From Kiritimatiellia bacterium (GTDB lineage: Bacteria > Verrucomicrobiota > Kiritimatiellia > RFP12 > UBA1067): 42,818 nucleotides of DNA. Under the pieces are notes generated by a model. The model searched no databases, had not been told where the DNA came from, and was given only the letters and a program-made list of their open reading frames with translations. Made by a program: the position numbers and the translations under genes. The stretch spans positions 1 to 42,818 of the forward strand of contig JAFQYM010000008.1 in the NCBI GenBank assembly GCA_017406465.1, read 5' to 3'. This document shows, piece after piece, positions 39,016 to 42,818 of the stretch (position 1 is its first letter; each line of letters opens with the position of its first letter).

Positions 39016-40038
39016 ATGAAAAAGCCGCTGCCAGTCAAGATAGTCGAAGCCCTCGGGTGGACGTATGTCGCGCTGTCGGTCGTGTGGATCATCGTGCTGA
39101 TCGTAGCGCAGGTTTTCGGGATAGACCAAGAGGGCGAAGTCTGGCCATTGGTTCTGTGCGGCTCGTTTCCGCTTCTGCTGTCGCTTGGAATGGTTTTGTT
39201 GCTGCGGCGCGGACGGAGCGGATGGTTCCTCGTTCCGAACACGGTCGTCTTTTCGCTCTTTTTGCTGGGCGCGATTGTGTCACTGACGTCGCTTGAGGGC
39301 GCTGTTATTGCAGGTGTGATTGCACTTCTGCTGGTCGCCCCCATTGTCTTGCTTTGGTGCCCCTCTGCGTCCAGATGGTTCAATACGATGTCTGGCGACG
39401 ATTCGCCGGGACCTGTCGGCTGCGCGCTTGGCATGCTTTTAGTCTTTCTCGGCAGCATCGGCGGCTGCTTTGTCTCGGATTATCAAACCCACAACTACAC
39501 GCGACTGGCCCGGCTTCACGCCATGTCCTTCCGTGCAAGAGAGTTGTCGAAGATGATGGCCGAGAATGAAGGGGCAGGCAAGTCGGGCGCGGAATGGATC
39601 GATCCGGCAGTCTGCACGAATTCGACACAGTTTGTTCGTGCGCTCATGGAGAAGGCGGGGCTCGACATCGGCTATGCGGATTTCTGGTGCGTGGCGGTAA
39701 ATCCGCCGGACGACGACAGATTCCCCATCCTCGTCACGGCGAACGTCGATCCGCGCGAACTGCTGAATCCGCCAGGCACTGACGCGCGGCTGAATCTGAT
39801 TTGTCCGAAGAAGGCGTGGGGCGGTGCTTGTGGCGACTTCTGCGAGAAGGGCGCGGTGGTTGTCTTCAGGAACGGCGTCTCCCAGACCCTGAAGCGCAAG
39901 TGGGCGCGTCCGCGCCTGATGTTCCGAAGCGTCGATTCGTCACGCGACGACATCCCCGTTCCTCGCCCCGACACCTATTATCTGACGCCGATAGGCCGCG
40001 TCGACTTTGTTGAAAGGCAAGCGGCAGTTTCGCTATAA
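39016..40038 (+). CDS. Membrane protein of unknown function, paralog A
   Basis: The 340-residue protein has five hydrophobic segments (about 13-35, 45-63, 69-90, 94-114, 133-153) and a soluble C-terminal domain from about 160. That domain has RARELSKMM, WIDPAVCTNSTQFVRAL, WCVAVNPPDDDRFPILVTANVDPREL, GGACGDFCEKGAVVVFRNG and TYYLTPIGRVDFVERQAAVSL. The arrangement recalls the soluble part of type II pseudopilins (STxF..AL, WCVV, TRN, VVxxxDG), a weak likeness. It is a clear paralog of the gene at 40209. The last codons and stop are part of cassette copy 2: TAA overlaps its TATAAT. Confidence 0.7.
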   Translation: MKKPLPVKIVEALGWTYVALSVVWIIVLIVAQVFGIDQEGEVWPLVLCGSFPLLLSLGMVLLLRRGRSGWFLVPNTVVFSLFLLGAIVSLTSLEGAVIAGVIALLLVAPIVLLWCPSASRWFNTMSGDDSPGPVGCALGMLLVFLGSIGGCFVSDYQTHNYTRLARLHAMSFRARELSKMMAENEGAGKSGAEWIDPAVCTNSTQFVRALMEKAGLDIGYADFWCVAVNPPDDDRFPILVTANVDPRELLNPPGTDARLNLICPKKAWGGACGDFCEKGAVVVFRNGVSQTLKRKWARPRLMFRSVDSSRDDIPVPRPDTYYLTPIGRVDFVERQAAVSL

Positions 40039-40132
40039 TACACGCACCACCTTGAAATGAGGAATGTGAAAGAAAACATCGGAATGGGCGATAAAAAGAG
40101 CAACGCCAAAGGGGTGTCTCCCCATTTGATCC
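40021..40132 (+). repeat. Promoter-leader cassette, copy 2
   Basis: 112 bp, one mismatch to copy 3 at 41226-41337. TATAAT at 40034-40039 contains the stop codon of paralog A. Start codon of the short ORF at 40057. It ends GGGGTGTCTCCCCATTTGATCC. Near identity with copy 3 extends a further 25 bp or so into the coding end of the paralogs, but not beyond. Confidence 0.95.
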
Positions 40133-40197
40133 AGAGGTCGCCAGTTTTATGTGTCACGGCGCGGTTCTGCGGAAAGTGCGCCGTAGTGTGTCTATGA
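40057..40197 (+). CDS. Putative leader peptide, copy 2
   Basis: A 46-residue frame starting MRNVKENIGMGDKKSNAKGV then SPHLI and an unrelated Cys-rich tail (LCVTARFCGKCAVVCL). Start 17 nt after the -10, stop 11 nt before paralog B at 40209. No Shine-Dalgarno is seen. The conserved part ends exactly where the cassette ends, so the tail is supplied by local DNA. Confidence 0.4.
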   Translation: MRNVKENIGMGDKKSNAKGVSPHLIQRSPVLCVTARFCGKCAVVCL

Positions 40198-40208
40198 GTG
40201 CCAGTGCT

Positions 40209-41243
40209 ATGAATGATTTGAAAAAGCCATTGCCGGTCACGATTGTCGAGGCGATCGCCTGGACGTATGTCGCGCTGTCGCTTGTCGGAGTGTTGGGAGT
40301 CATGGTGGCTGAGTGCCGTGGCAACGGTGGCGCGGCGACGGCTCTGCGTGATACTTTGCTGGCTGGTAGTTTCCCTCTCGCCCTGTTCTTTGGCATGGTT
40401 CTCTCGTTGCGACGCGGATGTCGTGCATGGTTTGTCGTGCCGAATACGATAGTCACGTTGCTTTGTTTGTTTGGCTCGGCTATTGTTCTGTGTGAATCCA
40501 TGTCGGCCGTAGCGCTGTTTCTTGGACTGGTTGCGCTATTGCTTTTTGTCGGTCCCCTTGTTTTGCTTTATATGCCAACTTCGACGAGATGGTTCAAGGC
40601 GAAAGCGGAGAATGGACGCCCAGACTCGTTGGGCTGTTTGGGTGTGTTCCTCTTGTTCGTGTTGTTCATTGGTGCTGGCCTTATTCTCCCGAACATCATT
40701 TGCTGCCGGGGAGCGAAGATTAATGCCCAATCACATAGAATGGCTATGCGTGGTCGGAATTTATATGCCTTCATGATGCAAGACTATCAGGAGCATGAAT
40801 CGGACGAAGATTGGATAGCCCCCTCGTCATTCACGAACTCGACGCAGTATGTCAAGGCGCTTTGGGCGAAGTTTAGCGATGACAAAGGGTCGTGCCCATA
40901 TCCGGACAGTTGGTGTGTCGTCGTAAATCCTCCTGACAATGACAAATTCCCTGTAATGGTCACGGCGAACATCGATCCGCGCGAACTGCTGCGACCGTCG
41001 AACGCGGACCGGCCCTTGAAGCTGACATGTCCGAAGGAGTGGGGCGGCTCCTGCTTCAAGTTTTGCGAGAAGGCGGGCGTGATTGTCTACAAAGGAGGAG
41101 CCTCGCAAATTTTTAAGAATAAGTATGTGCGTCCAAGTTTGATATTCAATGACGGCATACCAAAGCCCGGCCCCGACACCTATTTCCTGACCCCGACTGG
41201 CCGCGTCGATTTTGTTGAAAGGCAAGCGGCAGTTTCGCTATAA
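40209..41243 (+). CDS. Membrane protein of unknown function, paralog B
   Basis: The 344-residue protein parallels paralog A along its whole length: KKPLPVTIVEAIAWTYVALS, a five-segment membrane region, TSTRWFKAKAENGRPDSLGCLG, then WIAPSSFTNSTQYVKALW, WCVVVNPPDNDKFPVMVTANIDPREL, WGGSCFKFCEKAGVIVYKGG and TPTGRVDFVERQAAVSL. Identity is moderate, so the pair is old, while the final codons and cassette are nearly identical, so those were copied recently. An upstream ATG at 40149 would add 20 residues with no counterpart in paralog A. The TAA stop overlaps the -10 of cassette copy 3. Confidence 0.72.
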   Translation: MNDLKKPLPVTIVEAIAWTYVALSLVGVLGVMVAECRGNGGAATALRDTLLAGSFPLALFFGMVLSLRRGCRAWFVVPNTIVTLLCLFGSAIVLCESMSAVALFLGLVALLLFVGPLVLLYMPTSTRWFKAKAENGRPDSLGCLGVFLLFVLFIGAGLILPNIICCRGAKINAQSHRMAMRGRNLYAFMMQDYQEHESDEDWIAPSSFTNSTQYVKALWAKFSDDKGSCPYPDSWCVVVNPPDNDKFPVMVTANIDPRELLRPSNADRPLKLTCPKEWGGSCFKFCEKAGVIVYKGGASQIFKNKYVRPSLIFNDGIPKPGPDTYFLTPTGRVDFVERQAAVSL

Positions 41244-41337
41244 TACACGCACCACCTTGAAATGAGGAATGTGAAAGAAAACATCGGAATGGGCGATAAA
41301 AAGAGCAACACCAAAGGGGTGTCTCCCCATTTGATCC
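41226..41337 (+). repeat. Promoter-leader cassette, copy 3
   Basis: 112 bp differing from copy 2 at one base (ACC for GCC). TATAAT at 41239-41244 overlaps the paralog B stop. The short ORF begins at 41262. A further -10 (41367-41372) for the next gene starts directly after the short ORF stop. Confidence 0.95.
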
Positions 41338-41366
41338 GCCGCGCTTCGCGTCATGGAGATTTGTGA
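41262..41366 (+). CDS. Putative leader peptide, copy 3
   Basis: A 34-residue frame starting MRNVKENIGMGDKKSNTKGV then SPHLI and tail RRASRHGDL. It stops 17 nt before the next gene at 41384. As with the other copies, conservation is at DNA level, third positions included, so it does not by itself prove translation. Confidence 0.38.
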   Translation: MRNVKENIGMGDKKSNTKGVSPHLIRRASRHGDL

Positions 41367-41372
41367 TATAAT
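41361..41372 (+). promoter_or_regulatory. -10 promoter for the third membrane protein, near-leaderless
   Basis: ATTTGTGA followed by TATAAT at 41367-41372; the ATG at 41384 lies 11 nt later. The gene could be read from here with about a 5-nt leader, or from cassette copy 3 with the short ORF in front. Confidence 0.5.
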
Positions 41373-41383
41373 ATGGCGTATCC

Positions 41384-42394
41384 ATGCCAGCGAATGTCCT
41401 TAATGCCGTCACGCTGCCGAGGCACGGTCTTTCGAAAGCCGTGATTGCGGCTGTATTGCTCCTGTTGGCGCAAGGGGTGGCGGTTGGCGCCATTGCGTGG
41501 CATTCGAACTCGGAGGGTCTTGAGCTTTGGATATCTGGAGGCATTGCCCTATGCTGCATCGTTTCGTCCATGTTGCTGGCAAAGAGGCGTTTCGCATTTC
41601 CGTTCGTGTTTCAAGGGTGCCTGATGCTTGTCGTCGGGTGGATTGTCATAGAGGGAATCTCTTGCGGAAGTGCATGGAATTTCATGCTGATCTTGTCAAT
41701 GTTAGTCGCCGTGTTGCTAATGGGGGTAATGGCGCTCTTCCTTGTGCAGACGAAAAGCGCCCTGAAATGGTTCTCGGGCACTGCAATCGAGCAGGGGAGC
41801 GGTCTTGCAGAGAAGATTAAACGCGGCGTGTGGACGGTGCTGATCGTCGATGTCCTTTTGCTGGCGTTTGGAGTTTGCCTTGAGTTGGACACGTCAATAT
41901 GGAGTAGGGGCGACCGCGAACCTTGTGAGATTGCTTGTTATGAGGATGAATTTCTAGATGAAGACCTTACGATAACTGGCTTTTTCGGAATTCCATTGGA
42001 CACAAGAGTCAATGTCCGCATCTGGGCGAAGATGTATGGCATAGAGCGTGTCGAAGAGCCTCATTGCAGTCGCACTTTCGTGTCTGAAGATTCAGTCTCG
42101 TTCGGGGTTCCGGGGCCATGGGAAGTGACGGAGCAGATCAACACGACCAACGGATGCGTTGAAGTCGTGTCCGCAAGACGCGCCCCCATTGGCTACGAAG
42201 CCGTGTCGAATATGTTTGACGCCGTCGGGAAGCGCTTCTGGAGCGCCTCTGACATCAACTTCCAGCTCACAGATGATGGCTCGCCCTGCAAGGGGAGATG
42301 GTCAGATGGCATCCAGACGGTCGAAATAGTCTCCGACGCACAATCCCTCCTCATTTCCATTCGCCAAGATTGTAGCCGCTGGAAATGGCTGTAG
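41384..42394 (+). CDS. Membrane protein of unknown function, distant relative of paralogs A and B
   Basis: The 336-residue protein has five hydrophobic segments (about 17-38, 48-66, 71-91, 96-120, 145-165) and a soluble C-terminal domain. Spacing and the segment KSALKWFSGTAIEQ after the fourth membrane segment recall the SASRWF/TSTRWF element of the two upstream proteins. The soluble domain (EDLTITGFFGIPLDTRV, YEAVSNMFDAVGKRFW) is not recognisably alike. I know no function. It lies behind cassette copy 3 and has its own -10. DNA here looks less GC-rich than the housekeeping genes. Confidence 0.65.
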   Translation: MPANVLNAVTLPRHGLSKAVIAAVLLLLAQGVAVGAIAWHSNSEGLELWISGGIALCCIVSSMLLAKRRFAFPFVFQGCLMLVVGWIVIEGISCGSAWNFMLILSMLVAVLLMGVMALFLVQTKSALKWFSGTAIEQGSGLAEKIKRGVWTVLIVDVLLLAFGVCLELDTSIWSRGDREPCEIACYEDEFLDEDLTITGFFGIPLDTRVNVRIWAKMYGIERVEEPHCSRTFVSEDSVSFGVPGPWEVTEQINTTNGCVEVVSARRAPIGYEAVSNMFDAVGKRFWSASDINFQLTDDGSPCKGRWSDGIQTVEIVSDAQSLLISIRQDCSRWKWL

Positions 42395-42683
42395 TGTGTA
42401 GTTAAGTGCCGCCATCCTCATCGCATCATATTTGCACCCCTGCTCGGAGCCTTGCGGCACCACTGCCTTCGGCAGCGACCTACTACTAACATTAGGGAGA
42501 CACCCCATTTTCGTTTTGCTTTTCAGTGCCGATTTCACTCATTGTCGCCGTTTATCGCAATTTCTCCAGATTTTCCGGCTGTTTGCCAAAATAAACGAAA
42601 CTTAGAAAGGCTAAACGAAAGTTTAGCCGGAAGTTGGGGCTTGTCGTTTTGTTAAGGTTGGCAATCTGGCGTTGTCTGCTTCG
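42395..42683. other. Gene-free region with hairpin and cassette remnant
   Basis: No gene is supported. CTGCC-TTC-GGCAG (42463-42475) is a small hairpin. GGGAGACACCCC at 42497-42508 is the reverse complement of the cassette word GGGGTGTCTCCC, with a loosely similar A-rich flank, so it may be an inverted remnant. GGCTAAAC-GAAA-GTTTAGCC (42609-42628) is a perfect 8-bp stem with a GNRA-type GAAA loop. Confidence 0.6.
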
Positions 42684-42818
42684 TCCGGGCGGCTCGTCCT
42701 GCCGAACGCGCGAACTCATGAGTTCTTCGCGCTCGGGATTCGCGACACTGCCCGAAGCGCGTCGTGGTGCGGGCCGCGCTTAGGTCGCTCATCACGTCGT
42801 CAGGGCGACCGCCCGGCC
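42684..42818. repeat. Three-arm palindromic element at the right edge
   Basis: Outer arms at about 42684-42702 and 42799-42818 pair (CCGGGCGG with CCGCCCGG, continuing with mismatches). Inside are two hairpins: 42702-42736, centred on the palindrome GAACTCATGAGTTC with flanking CGCG pairs, and 42755-42781, AAGCGCG against CGCGCTT. The plan is a three-way junction. It may continue past the window end. It resembles the 38.1-kb palindrome in style, not in sequence. Confidence 0.65.

Noticed and set aside
42302..42538. 78-codon minus-strand open frame over the cassette remnant
   Set aside because: It overlaps the end of the + strand membrane protein, has no ribosome binding site and no likeness to known proteins.
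1..42818. CRISPR array, tRNA or rRNA genes
   Set aside because: No regularly spaced 25-35 bp repeats with unique spacers were found. I saw no convincing tRNA T-arm with matching cloverleaf and no rRNA signature. The short tandem arrays have no spacers.

Overview
The window reads as chromosome of a Gram-negative, strictly or facultatively anaerobic bacterium with GC-rich DNA. Outer-membrane traits are an LpxL-type acyltransferase, an LptA/OstA-domain protein and a FadL-type barrel. Anaerobic life is shown by class III ribonucleotide reductase (nrdD-nrdG). Plant-polysaccharide use is suggested by a GH43-GH106 fusion enzyme and tagaturonate reductase (uxaB). A gut-type member of the Verrucomicrobiota/Kiritimatiellota/Lentisphaerota group would fit, but that is an inference from gene content, not a phylogeny. 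All genes I support are on the + strand.

Layout. 1-17.3 kb is a dense housekeeping block: LpxL-like, RluA-type pseudouridine synthase, HAD phosphatase, rpmH-rnpA-yidD-yidC, a double GT2 glycosyltransferase, a CaCA exchanger, cmk, an orphan OppC-type permease, an LptA-like protein, icd, a B12/radical-SAM protein, a TetR regulator, a FadL-like protein, purC, ybaB and recR. 17.3-23 kb is an accessory island: a VapBC-like pair, a three-gene DUF3791/DUF3990 module (first gene frameshifted) bounded on one side and followed on the other by 37-bp direct repeats, a LamG fragment joined to a umuC fragment, a Phd-Doc pair with an operator, and an unknown membrane protein. 23-31.6 kb holds a flavodoxin-like protein, a TatD-associated radical SAM protein, the GH43-GH106 enzyme, ettA, uxaB and a reduced GH20-like protein. 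31.6-38 kb is housekeeping again: nrdDG behind an NrdR-like box, gpmI, rbfA, truB, ribF. 38-42.8 kb is a repeat-rich tail with a large palindrome, three copies of a promoter-plus-leader cassette, four small membrane proteins (two of them clear paralogs) and a final structured palindrome at the right edge.

How parts work together. rpmH-rnpA-yidD-yidC form the usual translation and membrane-insertion cluster, and nrdD-nrdG and recR with ybaB are overlapping pairs. GH43-GH106 and uxaB are compatible with breakdown of pectin or rhamnogalacturonan side chains followed by galacturonate catabolism. The island joins two complete toxin-antitoxin pairs to a third, ADP-ribosyltransferase-like candidate module.

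Most notable signals: (1) a ~112-bp cassette, three copies, each with its own extended -10 promoter and a short ORF that begins identically and stops 11-17 nt before the next gene; (2) about ten scattered degenerate tandem arrays with 7-9 bp units between and inside genes; (3) a recurring promoter form close to TTTTGSTATAATA, with several start codons only 7-11 nt past the -10 (leaderless candidates); (4) large multi-arm palindromes near 15.3, 38.1 and 42.7 kb; (5) the DUF3791/DUF3990 module.
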